DNA of 64,000 nt from Shimia sp. CNT1-13L.2 (GCF_024331145.1 NZ_JANDJO010000001.1:620001-684000), one strand, 5' to 3'; positions 9,914 through 19,136 are shown, numbered from the stretch's first letter. A program made the numbers and translations. The notes: a model not told the origin generated them from the sequence alone.

Positions 9914-9987
9914 CTATACCTCTCAAATTCACTATTATTTCTAAGTTGCGAAAAATGAGGGGTATATACCCCCTAAGAGGTATACCC
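9914..9987. promoter_or_regulatory. Operator-like palindromes in the luxR / amine dehydrogenase intergenic region
   Basis: Three related sites share a GGTATA core. The perfect 14-bp palindrome GGGGTATATACCCC is at 9959-9972, GGTATACC is at 9979-9986 inside AAGAGGTATACCC, and an inverted copy CTATACCTCTC is at 9914-9924. The last site covers the Shine-Dalgarno region of the LuxR gene, so binding there could block its own translation or transcription start. Control of both divergent genes by the LuxR protein is an inference. Confidence 0.5.
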
Positions 9988-9992
9988 GCCCG

Positions 9993-10778
9993 ATGGCCGA
10001 CGTTTCCCAAATCAAACTGGCACGTGCCATCGACACGCTGTCCGGTGACGGCTTCGAAGCCGCGCTCTTTGATTGGCTCGCCTCTGTCTGCCCGCTCGAC
10101 AATGCCACCATGATCGCCTTTTTCGAGGATCGCGGCCCCGAGGTCTTCTTCTCCAAAGCCGAGGAGCGCCGGGTCTTTGCGCAGCTGGAAAGCGATTATC
10201 TCCGCGGGGCCTATCTGCTTGATCCGGTCTATACACTTCACACCGAGGCCGCTGGCGAGGGCCTCTACCGGTTGCTCGACATCGCCCCCGACCAGTTCAC
10301 CCGCAACGAATACTTCGCGAACTACTACCGGCGCACCACGCTGATTGACGAGTTGATCTTTCTCTCCCGTCCCGCCCCCGGTGTATCGGTGACGATCTGC
10401 GTAGGGCGGGATGCCTCTTCCCGCCGCAAGTTTTCTGCCCGCGCCCGTGCCATGATGCAGGACGTGGCCCCGATTGTCGTGTCTCTTGCCAATCGCCACT
10501 GGGACAACCTGCGCTCGGAACGCGGGCAGGACGACAGCCAAGTGGCAGAGGGCCTGCGCGCCACCCTCACCAAAAGCCGCGGAATCTCACTCAGCCCAAG
10601 ACAGGCCGAAATCGCCCTGCTGATTCTCCGTGGCCACTCTTCAACCTCGATCGGCCTCAATCTCGGCATCAGCCCGCAAACCGTGAAAGTCATCCGCAAA
10701 CAGCTCTATCGCAAGTGTCAAATTTCATCCCAGGCCGAGCTATTCTCGCTCCTTAGCCCTTATTTATTGGGCATTTGA
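9993..10778 (+). CDS. LuxR-family transcriptional regulator
   Basis: A 261-residue regulator with a C-terminal GerE/LuxR helix-turn-helix (about residues 195-255: ISLSPRQAEIALLILRGHSS, then the recognition helix GISPQTVKVIRKQLY). The N-terminal 180 residues form an uncharacterised sensing domain. They lack the receiver-domain Asp pattern and I see no clear autoinducer-binding signature, so it is probably a small-molecule or amine sensor. It is divergent from the amine dehydrogenase gene, with palindromes in the 142-base gap, which suggests that it controls that gene and itself. It lies 232 bases before the monooxygenase operon, which it could also regulate. Confidence 0.88.
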   Translation: MADVSQIKLARAIDTLSGDGFEAALFDWLASVCPLDNATMIAFFEDRGPEVFFSKAEERRVFAQLESDYLRGAYLLDPVYTLHTEAAGEGLYRLLDIAPDQFTRNEYFANYYRRTTLIDELIFLSRPAPGVSVTICVGRDASSRRKFSARARAMMQDVAPIVVSLANRHWDNLRSERGQDDSQVAEGLRATLTKSRGISLSPRQAEIALLILRGHSSTSIGLNLGISPQTVKVIRKQLYRKCQISSQAELFSLLSPYLLGI

Positions 10779-11009
10779 CTAGCTTTGAGAAATTTGAAGC
10801 AAGGATGAGAAAGACGGTAATTTAACAAAACAAGATCGTGTGGGACGTTTTTGGAAAGACGCGCAAGGGACGCCGAAAGGCTTCTTCAGGCTCAGAATTG
10901 GAATGGTAGGCCGCTTCGGCGCCACCCGGCCCGCTTGGTCCATGTGCCAAGTGCCGACATGCTTTTTCTATTCGATGCCCGCTCTACCACTATGAACCTG
11001 TGAAAAGGG

Positions 11010-12278
11010 ATGCAGCATATGGCGATTGAAAAAGTAGACACCCTTGTGGTCGGAGGCGGTCAGGCCGGAATCGCCATGAGCGAACATCTCGGCAAGAACG
11101 GTATCGAACACCTCGTCCTTGAAAAAAACCGCATTGCCGAAGCGTGGCGCTCGGGCCGCTGGGATTCCCTCGTGGCCAATGGCCCGGCCTGGCACGACCG
11201 TTTCCCCAATCTCGAATTCAGCGATTGCGGACCCGACGAATTCCCCGGCAAAGAGCGTGTTGCAGACTATCTGGTCGAATATGCGGGCAAGGTGAACGCC
11301 CCCATCCGCACCGGCGTGGAAGTCACGAACGCGGCCCGAACCGCAGATGGAAGCGCCTTTCTGGTCGACACCTCGGAAGGACAGATCGAGGCCAAGCACA
11401 TCGTCGCCGCCACCGGCGCGTTCCAGACGCCCGTGATCCCTCCCATCGTTCCGGCAGAAGCACAGCTGGAACAGGTACACTCCTTCCACTACCGCAACCC
11501 GGAACAACTGCCCGAAGGCGCGGTCATGGTAGTGGGTGCGGGCTCGTCCGGTGCCCAGATCGCCGACGAGTTGAACCGCGCAGGCCGCAAGGTGTTCCTC
11601 TCGGTTGGTCCGCACGATCGCCCGCCACGCGCCTATCGCGAACGCGATTTCGTTTGGTGGCTGGGCGTCCTCGGCCTCTGGGATGCCCCTGCCATGAAGC
11701 CCGGCACCGAACATGTCACCATCTCGGTCAGCGGGGCCTATGGCGGGCAGACGATGGATTTCCGTCGCCTTGCCGGTGAAGGCGTCACGCTGGTTGGTCT
11801 GACGGACAGCTATGAGAATGGAAAGCTGACCTTCAAGGATGACCTTCAGGCCAACGTCGCCGGTGGCGACGCCAACTACAAGGAAATGCTCGATCTGGCC
11901 GATGCCTATGTCGCACGCACTGGGATTGACCTTCCCGAGGAACCCGAGGCCCGCAAGGCCTTTCCCGATCCCGACTGCCTGACCAACCCGATCCGCGAAC
12001 TCGACCTCGCCAAGGAAGGCATCACCTCGATCATCTGGGCCACCGGCTTCCGTCAGGATTTCAGCTGGCTCAAGGTCGATGCCTTCGACGACCGTGGCGC
12101 GCCGATCCACCAGCGCGGCGTCTCAAAAGAGCCGGGCATCTATTTCCTTGGCCTGCCGTGGCAATCGCGTCGTGGCTCGACATTCATCTGGGGCGTCTGG
12201 CACGATGCAAAACACGTGGCCGACCAGATCGCCATCAAACATGCCTACATGGCCTACAAGGCGCCGTCACAGCGCTGA
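11010..12278 (+). CDS. Flavin-containing monooxygenase-like FAD/NAD(P)H oxidoreductase
   Basis: A 422-residue two-dinucleotide-domain flavoprotein of the CzcO/FMO group. The N-terminal FAD site is VVGGGQAGIAMSEHLG, the central NAD(P)H site is VVGAGSSGAQIADEL, and IIWATGFRQDFSWL is the counterpart of the FATGY motif near the C-terminus. Members hydroxylate or Baeyer-Villiger-oxidise soft nucleophiles, including amine nitrogens. It is the first gene of a tight plus-strand operon with ridA, a DUF1028 gene, an aldehyde dehydrogenase, lysR and an argE-like gene. Oxidation of an amine or heterocycle is the natural guess. AAAAGGGA lies a few bases before the ATG. The true substrate is unknown; it does not look like trimethylamine monooxygenase. 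Confidence 0.85.
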   Translation: MQHMAIEKVDTLVVGGGQAGIAMSEHLGKNGIEHLVLEKNRIAEAWRSGRWDSLVANGPAWHDRFPNLEFSDCGPDEFPGKERVADYLVEYAGKVNAPIRTGVEVTNAARTADGSAFLVDTSEGQIEAKHIVAATGAFQTPVIPPIVPAEAQLEQVHSFHYRNPEQLPEGAVMVVGAGSSGAQIADELNRAGRKVFLSVGPHDRPPRAYRERDFVWWLGVLGLWDAPAMKPGTEHVTISVSGAYGGQTMDFRRLAGEGVTLVGLTDSYENGKLTFKDDLQANVAGGDANYKEMLDLADAYVARTGIDLPEEPEARKAFPDPDCLTNPIRELDLAKEGITSIIWATGFRQDFSWLKVDAFDDRGAPIHQRGVSKEPGIYFLGLPWQSRRGSTFIWGVWHDAKHVADQIAIKHAYMAYKAPSQR

Positions 12279-12320
12279 TGGCCCCCTCACCAGACACACT
12301 TCTTCAACAAAGGCTCAAAC

Positions 12321-12737
12321 ATGGCCCACACACGCATTCGCAAGTTCAACACCAAGGAAACCTATCCTGAACAGAATCTCGACAACGATCTCTGTCAGGC
12401 GGTGGTGACGCAGGGCGGCAAAACCGTCTACCTGCGCGGCCAGTGTCCGCAAAACCTTGATGACGCGGTCAATATCGAAAGCCACGACCCGGTCGAACAG
12501 ACCCACAAGGTGATGCAGAACATCAAGCAGCTGATCGAAGAATGCGGCGGCTCGATGGAACACCTCGTCAAGGTGGTCGTCTACATCACCGACGTGCGCC
12601 ACCGCGAGGCTGTCTACCGCACCATGGGCGAATACATCAAAGGGGTTCACCCTGTATCGACAGGCCTTGTTGTCCAGGCGCTGGCACGCCCTGAATGGCT
12701 GGTGGAAATCGACGGCACCGCCGTCATCCCCGACTGA
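12321..12737 (+). CDS. RidA (YjgF/UK114) family enamine/imine deaminase
   Basis: A 138-residue RidA-fold protein that likely hydrolyses reactive enamine or imine intermediates and releases ammonia. The signature near the C-terminus, LARPEWLVEIDGTAVIP, contains the conserved Arg (about residue 123) and Glu (about 129) that anchor the carboxylate and activate water. It sits 43 bases after the flavin monooxygenase, so the oxidase may generate its imine or aminoacrylate substrate, as RutC works after RutA in pyrimidine catabolism. A hairpin lies between this gene and the next. The family is secure; the substrate is inferred from context. Confidence 0.92.
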   Translation: MAHTRIRKFNTKETYPEQNLDNDLCQAVVTQGGKTVYLRGQCPQNLDDAVNIESHDPVEQTHKVMQNIKQLIEECGGSMEHLVKVVVYITDVRHREAVYRTMGEYIKGVHPVSTGLVVQALARPEWLVEIDGTAVIPD

Positions 12738-12741
12738 TCTG

Positions 12742-12764
12742 CAAAGGGGCCACGCGCCCCTTTG
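12742..12764 (+). terminator. Hairpin between ridA and the DUF1028 gene (possible attenuator)
   Basis: A perfect 9-bp stem (12742-12750 with 12756-12764) around a 5-base loop starts 5 bases after the ridA stop. There is no long U run beyond the TTTG in the stem, so it may be partial attenuation or mRNA 3'-end protection rather than full termination. Confidence 0.45.
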
Positions 12765-12801
12765 TCAGCCTCCCCCCAAGCAACCCTAAGAGGACTTCGA
12801 C

Positions 12802-13476
12802 GTGACATTCTCCCTGGTGGCCCGCTGCGCTGAAACCGGCATGTTCGGTATGGCGATTTCATCTTCCTCCCCCGCAGTGGCCGCCCGCTGTGCCTTTGCC
12901 CGTGCCGGTGTCGGCGCGGTGGCCTCGCAGAACGTCACCGACCCAAGCCTCGGCCCGCTGGCGCTTGATCTCATGGAAAGCGGGCTGAGCGCCGCCGACG
13001 CCATCGCCGAAGTTCAGGCACGCGGCAAGTTCATCGAATACCGTCAGGTCCTCGCGGTTGACCGGAACGGCGCAACGGCCATCCATTCCGGCCCCAACTC
13101 ACTTGGGATCTGGACGCAGGCCCAGGGCGACAATGTCGCGTCGGGCGGCAACCTTCTTGCCAATGACGGCATCTGTCAGGCCATCGTTGACGGCTTTGTC
13201 GGTGCATCCGGCCACATCGGCGACCGCCTGATCGCCGCGATGCGCGCCGGCCTCGCTGCGGGCGGCGAAGCCGGCCCCGTTCACTCGGCCGGCATGAAGA
13301 TCGTCGACAAGGTAAGCTGGCCCGTCGCCGACCTGCGCTGTGACTGGACCGAAGACTGCCCGATCGAAGCCATCGCAACGGCATGGGACGTCTACAAACC
13401 GCAGCTCGAAGCCTACGTGCAACGCGCCCTCGATCCCCGCGAAGCCCCGTCCTACGGCGTGCCCGGCGACGAGTAA
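12802..13476 (+). CDS. DUF1028 family protein (putative Ntn-type hydrolase)
   Basis: A 224-residue protein with a GTG start. It shows the DUF1028 features: MTFSLVARCAETGMFGMAIS at the N-terminus, the invariant SQNVTDPSLGP region, GGNLLAND, and a C-terminal DWTEDCPI segment. The family is predicted to have an Ntn-hydrolase-like fold acting on amide-type bonds, but to my knowledge it has no established reaction. It lies between ridA and an aldehyde dehydrogenase, with gaps of 64 and 29 bases, so it probably acts on an intermediate of the same amine pathway. The family call is strong; the activity is unknown. Confidence 0.88.
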   Translation: MTFSLVARCAETGMFGMAISSSSPAVAARCAFARAGVGAVASQNVTDPSLGPLALDLMESGLSAADAIAEVQARGKFIEYRQVLAVDRNGATAIHSGPNSLGIWTQAQGDNVASGGNLLANDGICQAIVDGFVGASGHIGDRLIAAMRAGLAAGGEAGPVHSAGMKIVDKVSWPVADLRCDWTEDCPIEAIATAWDVYKPQLEAYVQRALDPREAPSYGVPGDE

Positions 13477-13505
13477 GACGCAAAAAACCAGAACAGGAGA
13501 GACGC

Positions 13506-15002
13506 ATGCTGGACTATAGCCGCAGCGATTGGAAATCCCGTGCCGACGCGCTGACGTTTCGTGGTCAGGCGTTCATCGACGGCAAGTTTGTCGATGCTCA
13601 ATCCGGCAAAACCTTCGACAGCATCAACCCCGCCACCGGCGAGATTCTGACCGCCGTCGCGGAAGGCGATGCCGCAGACATTGATCTGGCGGTGGCCGCC
13701 GGTCGCCGCGCTTTCGAAGACGGCCGTTGGTCTCGCATGGCACCGGGTGATCGCAAGGCCGTCTTGCTCAGGCTGGCAGAGCTGATCCGCGCCAACCTCG
13801 AAGAGATGGCGCTTCTGGACAGCCTCGACATGGGCAAACTGGTGACTGACGCTGCCACCATCGACGCCCCCGGCTCGGCACATTTCTTCCAGTGGTACGC
13901 CGAGGCCATCGACAAGGTATACGACGAAGTCGCGCCCACCGGCCCCGGTGACCTCGCCCTCGTCAGCCGCGTGCCGCTTGGCGTTGTCGGTGCTGTCACG
14001 CCGTGGAACTTCCCCCTCGATATGGCCACCTGGAAAGCCGCTGCGGCCCTTGCCGCTGGTAACTCCGTTGTCCTGAAGCCTGCCGAACAATCCCCCCTCT
14101 CGGCCCTGCGCCTTGCCGAACTCGCCGCCGAAGCAGGCGTGCCCGACGGCGTCTTCAACGTCGTGCCCGGGCACGGTGCAACCGCGGGCCGCGCGCTTGG
14201 TCTGCACATGGATGTGGATTGCCTCGCCTTCACCGGCTCCACCGCCATCGGCAAGATGTTCATGCAGTATTCCGGCCAGTCCAACCTCAAACAGGTCTGG
14301 CCCGAAACCGGCGGCAAATCCCCAAACCTCGTGTTTGCCGATTGCGAAGATCTCGACGCCGCTGCCGACATGGCCGCCTTTGGCATCTTCTTCAATCAGG
14401 GCGAGGTCTGCTCGGCCAACTCGCGTCTCTATGTCGAACGCTCGATCAAGGACGCCTTTGTCGAGAAGATGGTCGCCCGCGCCACCGCCACCCAACCCGG
14501 CGATCCGCTCGACCCCGCCTCCAAGATGGGGGCGATTGTCGACGAAAAGCAGACACAGGGCATCATGGGCTTCATCGAGGCGGGCAAACAGACCTCCAAC
14601 CTTGTTGCCGGTGGCGAGCGTGTCTCGGTCGACGGAAAGGGCTGTTTCGTGCAGCCGACGATCTTTGACGATGTCCGCCACGACGATCCGCTGGCACGTG
14701 ATGAAATCTTCGGCCCCGTCCTTTCGATCATCCCCTTCGACAGCGAGGAAGAGGCGGTGACGATGGCCAATGACAGCATCTACGGCCTTGCCGCCTCGGT
14801 CTGGACCGACAACCTCAGCCGCGCTTGCCGTGTGTCCGAACGCCTGCACGTGGGCACCGTTTCCGTCAACACGGTCGATGCTCTTTCGGCGCAAACGCCC
14901 TTTGGCGGCATGAAGCAATCGGGCTTTGGTCGCGATCTCTCTCTGCATTCTCTCGAAAAATACACCGCTCTCAAGACAACTTGGATAAAGTACAAGTCCT
15001 GA
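13506..15002 (+). CDS. NAD(P)+-dependent aldehyde dehydrogenase (PuuC-like)
   Basis: A 498-residue ALDH that oxidises an aldehyde to the acid. The general-base Glu lies in PETGGKSPNLVF (about residue 267) and the catalytic Cys in NQGEVCSANSRLYVE (about 302). The cofactor-binding GAVTPWNFPL and FTGSTAIGKMF motifs are in the usual order. Overall it resembles gamma-glutamyl-gamma-aminobutyraldehyde dehydrogenases of putrescine catabolism, which fits the nearby polyamine-type ABC importer and amide hydrolases. The frame is open from 13383, but the ATG at 13506 has GGAGAG upstream and gives the family length. It belongs to the operon that starts at 11010. Confidence 0.92.
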   Translation: MLDYSRSDWKSRADALTFRGQAFIDGKFVDAQSGKTFDSINPATGEILTAVAEGDAADIDLAVAAGRRAFEDGRWSRMAPGDRKAVLLRLAELIRANLEEMALLDSLDMGKLVTDAATIDAPGSAHFFQWYAEAIDKVYDEVAPTGPGDLALVSRVPLGVVGAVTPWNFPLDMATWKAAAALAAGNSVVLKPAEQSPLSALRLAELAAEAGVPDGVFNVVPGHGATAGRALGLHMDVDCLAFTGSTAIGKMFMQYSGQSNLKQVWPETGGKSPNLVFADCEDLDAAADMAAFGIFFNQGEVCSANSRLYVERSIKDAFVEKMVARATATQPGDPLDPASKMGAIVDEKQTQGIMGFIEAGKQTSNLVAGGERVSVDGKGCFVQPTIFDDVRHDDPLARDEIFGPVLSIIPFDSEEEAVTMANDSIYGLAASVWTDNLSRACRVSERLHVGTVSVNTVDALSAQTPFGGMKQSGFGRDLSLHSLEKYTALKTTWIKYKS

Positions 15003-15030
15003 GCGGACCACTTCACCGGGAGACAGCGCA

Positions 15031-15972
15031 ATGCCCTTCAGATTCACACTTCGCCAACTCGAATATTTCGTGGCCGTGGGAAAGACGGGCAGCATCGCTG
15101 CAGCCAGCGAGAAACTGAACGTATCGTCGCCGACAATCTCGGCGTCGATTGCCCAGCTGGAAGCCGAGTTTGCCCTGCCCCTGTTCGTGCGCGAGCATGC
15201 CAAGGGGCTGACGCTGACAAAAGGTGGCGAACGCTTTCTGCAGCGCACCGAAGTGATCCTGAAAGACGCCGAGAACCTTTCCGATCTTGCCGGAGAGATC
15301 ACCGGAAACATTCAGGGCACCCTTTCGGTCGGCTGCCTTGTGACCTTTGCCCAGATCGTCCTGCCATCCCTGCGACGCAAGTTCGAAGATGCCCACCCGA
15401 CCGCACGCATCGAACAGCGCGAACTCAATCAGGCAGACATCTTCAGCCAGCTGCGCAAAGGGGAACTCGATGTTGCCCTGACCTATGACCTCGACATTCC
15501 CCCTGATCTCGATTTCAGCCCGCTGGTCTCGTTGCCGCCCTATATCGCGGTGGCCGAAGATCACCCGCTAGCCAAGTTCAAGGAAATCACCATTGATGCG
15601 CTGCGCGGCGAACCCATGGTCCTGCTCGATCTGCCGCACAGCAGTGAATACTTCATGTCATTCTTCCACGAGGCCGGTTTCAAGCCAAACGTGACCGAAC
15701 GGACCAAGGACATGTCGATCATGCGCAGTCTCGTGGCCAATGGCTTTGGCTTTTCCATTGCCAACGTCCTGCCGCTCAACAACCTGTCGCCGGACGGCAA
15801 GGTTCTGCGCTTCATTCCGCTGCCCGCTGACGCGCGCCCGATGCTGATCGGCTTGCTGCGCCCACGGAATGAAACCCCGACCAACACCCTGCAAGCCTTC
15901 GCCGATCACTGCCGTGAGATGATCGGCCCCGATCTCCTTGCCAGCGAGATAATTCCCGGCCTGACCGGTTAG
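15031..15972 (+). CDS. LysR-family transcriptional regulator
   Basis: A 313-residue LysR regulator. The N-terminal winged helix-turn-helix (about residues 4-62) contains QLEYFVAVGKTGSIAAASEK and SIAQLEAEFALPLFVRE. The effector-binding domain follows (about 90-300), with the typical start LSVGCLVTFAQIVLP. It is unusual in being embedded in the operon it may control (28 bases after the aldehyde dehydrogenase, 36 before argE) rather than divergent from a target. The likely inducer is a pathway amine or acid; this is inference from context. Confidence 0.92.
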   Translation: MPFRFTLRQLEYFVAVGKTGSIAAASEKLNVSSPTISASIAQLEAEFALPLFVREHAKGLTLTKGGERFLQRTEVILKDAENLSDLAGEITGNIQGTLSVGCLVTFAQIVLPSLRRKFEDAHPTARIEQRELNQADIFSQLRKGELDVALTYDLDIPPDLDFSPLVSLPPYIAVAEDHPLAKFKEITIDALRGEPMVLLDLPHSSEYFMSFFHEAGFKPNVTERTKDMSIMRSLVANGFGFSIANVLPLNNLSPDGKVLRFIPLPADARPMLIGLLRPRNETPTNTLQAFADHCREMIGPDLLASEIIPGLTG

Positions 15973-16008
15973 AGGACATCCCCCCTTTTCACTTTCAACG
16001 GCTCCCCC

Positions 16009-17157
16009 ATGTCACGCACTCTCGAAATTCTCGACCGCCTCATCAGCTTCGACACCGTCAGCCGCAATTCCAATCTCGAGCTGGCCGCCTATGCCGAAGA
16101 TCTCCTGAAAAACTGCGGGTTTGCCGTCACCCGAATCTCAAGCCCCAATGGAGAGAAAACAGGCCTCTATGCGGAACTCGGCCCCGCCGGAGACGGTGTC
16201 ATGCTCTCCGCCCATACCGATGTGGTTCCCGTCGACGGTCAGGACTGGACCCGCGATCCCTTCCGCCTCACCCGCGAACAGGATCGTCTTTATGGTCGTG
16301 GCACCACCGACATGAAAGGCTATGTCGCCTCCATGCTGTCGGTCGCAGAACGCGCCGCCAAGGCCAACCTGCGCGAGCCCCTGAAACTTGTCCTGTCCTA
16401 CGACGAGGAAATCGGCTGTGTCGGCATTCAGGAAATGCTGGACCGTGTTGCCCCTCTGGTCGGCCAGCCACGTGCCTGTTTCGTTGGCGAACCCACCGAG
16501 ATGCAGGTCGCCGTGGGCCACAAGGGCAAGGCCGCCCTGCGCGCCACCTGCTTTGGCCAGAGCGGTCATTCGGCGCTTGCCCCGACCTTCGTCAACGCCC
16601 TGCATCTTGCCGCAGACTTCATTGTCGAACTGCGCGATCTGCAACGGCACTACGCCACCAACGGACACCGCGATCCGGCCTATTCCGTGCCCTACACCAC
16701 CATCCACGCTGGCGTTTTGAACGGCGGCACCGCCCTCAACATCGTGCCGGATCAGGCCACGATCACCTTCGAATACCGGTTTCTCGCCGCCGATCCCGCC
16801 CCGGCCATTCTGCGTGCCATCGAAGAGGCAGGCGAGCGCGCAGCGGCCGCCTACCGCAGCCAATGGGACGGTGCGCGGATCGAGATCGAACAATACAACG
16901 CCTACCCCGGTCTTGATGTGCCCGACACAGACTGCGTGATCGGCCTCGCGCAGAAACTGGCGCAAACCAATGAAACCACCAAGGTGGCCTTCGGCACAGA
17001 GGCCGGTTTCTTCAGCGAGCTGGGCATTCCCACCGTCGTCTGCGGCCCCGGCTCGATGGCGGGTCAGGGGCACAAGCCCGACGAATACCTGGCCCTGTCA
17101 GAACTCCAGTCCTGCGACGACATGATGGATCGCATCCTTCGGGACCTGAGCTTCTAA
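16009..17157 (+). CDS. ArgE-like acetylornithine deacetylase / M20 deacylase
   Basis: A 382-residue M20 zinc peptidase of the ArgE/DapE group, which hydrolyses N-acyl amino acids. AHTDVVPVDGQDW gives the first metal His and Asp. GRGTTDMKGYVASML has the bridging Asp, DEEIGCVG the catalytic and metal Glu, and GEPTE a further ligand. The second metal His is near the C-terminus (GQGHKPDEY). It is the last gene of the monooxygenase operon, and a strong terminator follows. It may be a catabolic deacylase (of gamma-glutamyl or acetylated amines) rather than the arginine-biosynthesis ArgE, because no arg genes are near. Confidence 0.87.
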   Translation: MSRTLEILDRLISFDTVSRNSNLELAAYAEDLLKNCGFAVTRISSPNGEKTGLYAELGPAGDGVMLSAHTDVVPVDGQDWTRDPFRLTREQDRLYGRGTTDMKGYVASMLSVAERAAKANLREPLKLVLSYDEEIGCVGIQEMLDRVAPLVGQPRACFVGEPTEMQVAVGHKGKAALRATCFGQSGHSALAPTFVNALHLAADFIVELRDLQRHYATNGHRDPAYSVPYTTIHAGVLNGGTALNIVPDQATITFEYRFLAADPAPAILRAIEEAGERAAAAYRSQWDGARIEIEQYNAYPGLDVPDTDCVIGLAQKLAQTNETTKVAFGTEAGFFSELGIPTVVCGPGSMAGQGHKPDEYLALSELQSCDDMMDRILRDLSF

Positions 17158-17197
17158 CCCCCCCCCGAACGGGTCCCCGCCCACTCGGACACAACAC

Positions 17198-17232
17198 AAA
17201 AAAAGCCCCGAAAGACCAAAGCCTTCCGGGGC
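17198..17232. terminator. Terminator between argE-like gene and the ABC importer
   Basis: A GC stem (GCCCCG at 17205-17210 with CGGGGC at 17227-17232, extended by AAG/CTT after one mismatch) is followed on the minus strand by seven T (A run 17198-17204). It best serves the minus-strand importer operon that ends at 17259. Confidence 0.8.
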
Positions 17233-17258
17233 AGATCTGCTGACGGGGAGTTCAGCGG

Positions 17259-18296
17259 TTACTTTTTGACGTTGGTCCAGATCTGGTCATAGACCTCCTG
17301 CACCTCTTCCGAGCACACCTCGATAAAGACACCCGGACCAGCCTTGGCATGCGGGTTCTTTTCTGGCTGCGTTGCCAGTGACGGATCAAGGAAGGTTTCC
17401 ACGCCGGTCACGCCCGCGTTGTACTGGGCATAGTTGGTCACAGCGGCGATGTTTTCAGGCTCGAGCAGGAAGTCCATGAACTTGATCGCGCTGTCACGGT
17501 TCGGCGCATCCTTCAGCAGCACCACGTTGTCCATCCACGCCACATAGCCCTGAGTCGGATAGGCGTATTCGATGTTGGCACCTTCTTCACGCGCCTTGGC
17601 GGCGAAACCGTCATAGATTTGGCCAACGGCCGCATCCCCCGACACCAGCACTTCCTTGGCGGTGTCCGAGTTGAACGAGCTCCAGTGCTGCTTGGCGCCA
17701 ACCAGCATGGCATTCAGCGCCTTGAGCTGTTCGCGGTCGGTCGAACACTGCGGGATGCCAAGGTGCAGCGCGGCCATCGCCAGAACTTCACCCTGCGAAT
17801 CCAGCATGTTGATGCGGCCGCTCAGCTCTTTCGGCGGGTTGAACAGGATATCGGTGGTCTGGATGTCGCCACCATAGACATCACGGTTGACCGCAAAGCT
17901 GGTCGAGCCCCACTGGTACGGGATCGAGTGTTTGCGACCGGGATCAAAGCTCGGGTCTGCCCAGTTCGCCTGGATGTTGCCCTTGTTCTTCAACTCGCCG
18001 TCGGCAATCGTATCGAGCAGACCTTCGCCGGCCATGATCGACACCATGTAGTCACCGGGCACCGCCAGATCATAGGTGCCGATCGCACCGGCCTTGAGCG
18101 AAGCCAGCATCGCTTCGTTGCTGTCGTAGGTGTCCATGGTCACTTCAATGCCGGTCTCGGCGGTGAATTTGTCCAGAACCTCCTGCGGCATGTATTCGAA
18201 CCAGTGATACAGCACCAGTTTGCCTTCGGCGGATGCCGCGCTTGCTGCGACGGTCAGGGCAAGGGCAGCAGCGCCCGATTTCAGAAGGGTTTTCAT
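17259..18296 (-). CDS. potF: Spermidine/putrescine-type ABC transporter periplasmic binding protein
   Basis: A 345-residue PotD/PotF-family periplasmic binding protein that captures a polyamine or similar cation for the PotABC importer. It has a cleavable signal peptide (MKTLLKSGAAALALTVAASAASA). It then carries the family start LVLYHWFEYMPQEVLDKF, the DTYDSNEAMLASLKAG ligand-region motif, and a C-terminal DQIWTNVKK. I chose the ATG at 18296, which has GGAGAG upstream and gives a clean signal peptide. It is the last gene of potA-B-C-binding protein, 18 bases after the permease. PotF-like or PotD-like specificity cannot be settled by eye; the symbol is approximate. Confidence 0.87.
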   Translation of the reverse strand: MKTLLKSGAAALALTVAASAASAEGKLVLYHWFEYMPQEVLDKFTAETGIEVTMDTYDSNEAMLASLKAGAIGTYDLAVPGDYMVSIMAGEGLLDTIADGELKNKGNIQANWADPSFDPGRKHSIPYQWGSTSFAVNRDVYGGDIQTTDILFNPPKELSGRINMLDSQGEVLAMAALHLGIPQCSTDREQLKALNAMLVGAKQHWSSFNSDTAKEVLVSGDAAVGQIYDGFAAKAREEGANIEYAYPTQGYVAWMDNVVLLKDAPNRDSAIKFMDFLLEPENIAAVTNYAQYNAGVTGVETFLDPSLATQPEKNPHAKAGPGVFIEVCSEEVQEVYDQIWTNVKK

Positions 18297-18314
18297 TGTT
18301 CTCTCCACTGTTGA

Positions 18315-19133
18315 TTACTTTGTATTGTCGGATTTGCTCACGAAGTAACTGATCGTGACCATCAGGACGGACACGCCCAGCAGCATGGTCGAAATCGCCA
18401 TGATATTGGGTTTCATGCCCTGCTTGACCGATCCGAAGATCGCGGTGGGCAGGGTCTCAACACCGGCGCCCTTGACGAAGTTCGTGATGATGAAATCGTC
18501 CAGCGACACGATGAATGCCAGGATGAAGCCCGAGATGATGCCAGGCATCATCAGCGGCACGAGGATCTTGGTAAAGGCCTGCCGCTTAGTCGCATAGAGA
18601 TCAAGCGCCGCCTGTTCATAAGTATCCTCGACCCCCTGCATCCGCGCCGAGATCGGCAGATAGGCAAAGGGGATGCAAAAGGCCGTATGCGCCAGGATGA
18701 TCGTCATCAGCCCCCGATCAAACCCGATCGAGTTGAAAAAGATCAGCGTGGCCACAGCCGTCACAATTTCCGGCACCATCAGTGGCAGGCTGATCAGGCC
18801 AAAGGACACTGTGCGCAGCTTGAACTTGCCGCCACGGATCATTGCCGTCGCCGCCAGCGTCGCGATCATGGTCGAAACCGTGGCTGCGATGATTGCAATG
18901 ACAAAGCTGTTCAAGGCAGCGATCTTGAACTTCTCGCTTTCCGGGCCGGTGAACACATCCACGTACCAGCGCAGCGAAATGCCTTCCCAGTTGGTCAACG
19001 AGACCGAGGCGTTGAAACTGTAGATCGTCACCACCACCAGCGGGGCATAAAGCACCAGCAGGCAAAGCATCGTGATCGCCTTGAAGCCACCATAGGTCTT
19101 GATGTCGAACTTTGCAGATTTGGACGTCGCCAT
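18315..19133 (-). CDS. potC: Polyamine-type ABC transporter permease (PotC/PotI-like)
   Basis: A 272-residue inner-membrane permease with about six helices. The cytoplasmic EAA loop, which contacts the ATPase, appears as [18 protein letters not shown]. The protein starts with a cytosolic N-terminus and a first helix ([19 protein letters not shown]), then the typical loop with EGISLRWY before helix 2. It lies 3 bases after potB and 18 before the binding-protein gene, in one operon. It should form the membrane heterodimer with the PotB homologue. Confidence 0.92.
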   Translation of the reverse strand: MATSKSAKFDIKTYGGFKAITMLCLLVLYAPLVVVTIYSFNASVSLTNWEGISLRWYVDVFTGPESEKFKIAALNSFVIAIIAATVSTMIATLAATAMIRGGKFKLRTVSFGLISLPLMVPEIVTAVATLIFFNSIGFDRGLMTIILAHTAFCIPFAYLPISARMQGVEDTYEQAALDLYATKRQAFTKILVPLMMPGIISGFILAFIVSLDDFIITNFVKGAGVETLPTAIFGSVKQGMKPNIMAISTMLLGVSVLMVTISYFVSKSDNTK

Positions 19134-19136
19134 TGC

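Noticed and set aside
12802-13476. The DUF1028 gene as a known penicillin-acylase-type Ntn hydrolase
   Set aside because: It lacks the classic internal cleavage site, and its family has no proven reaction, so only the DUF name is kept.
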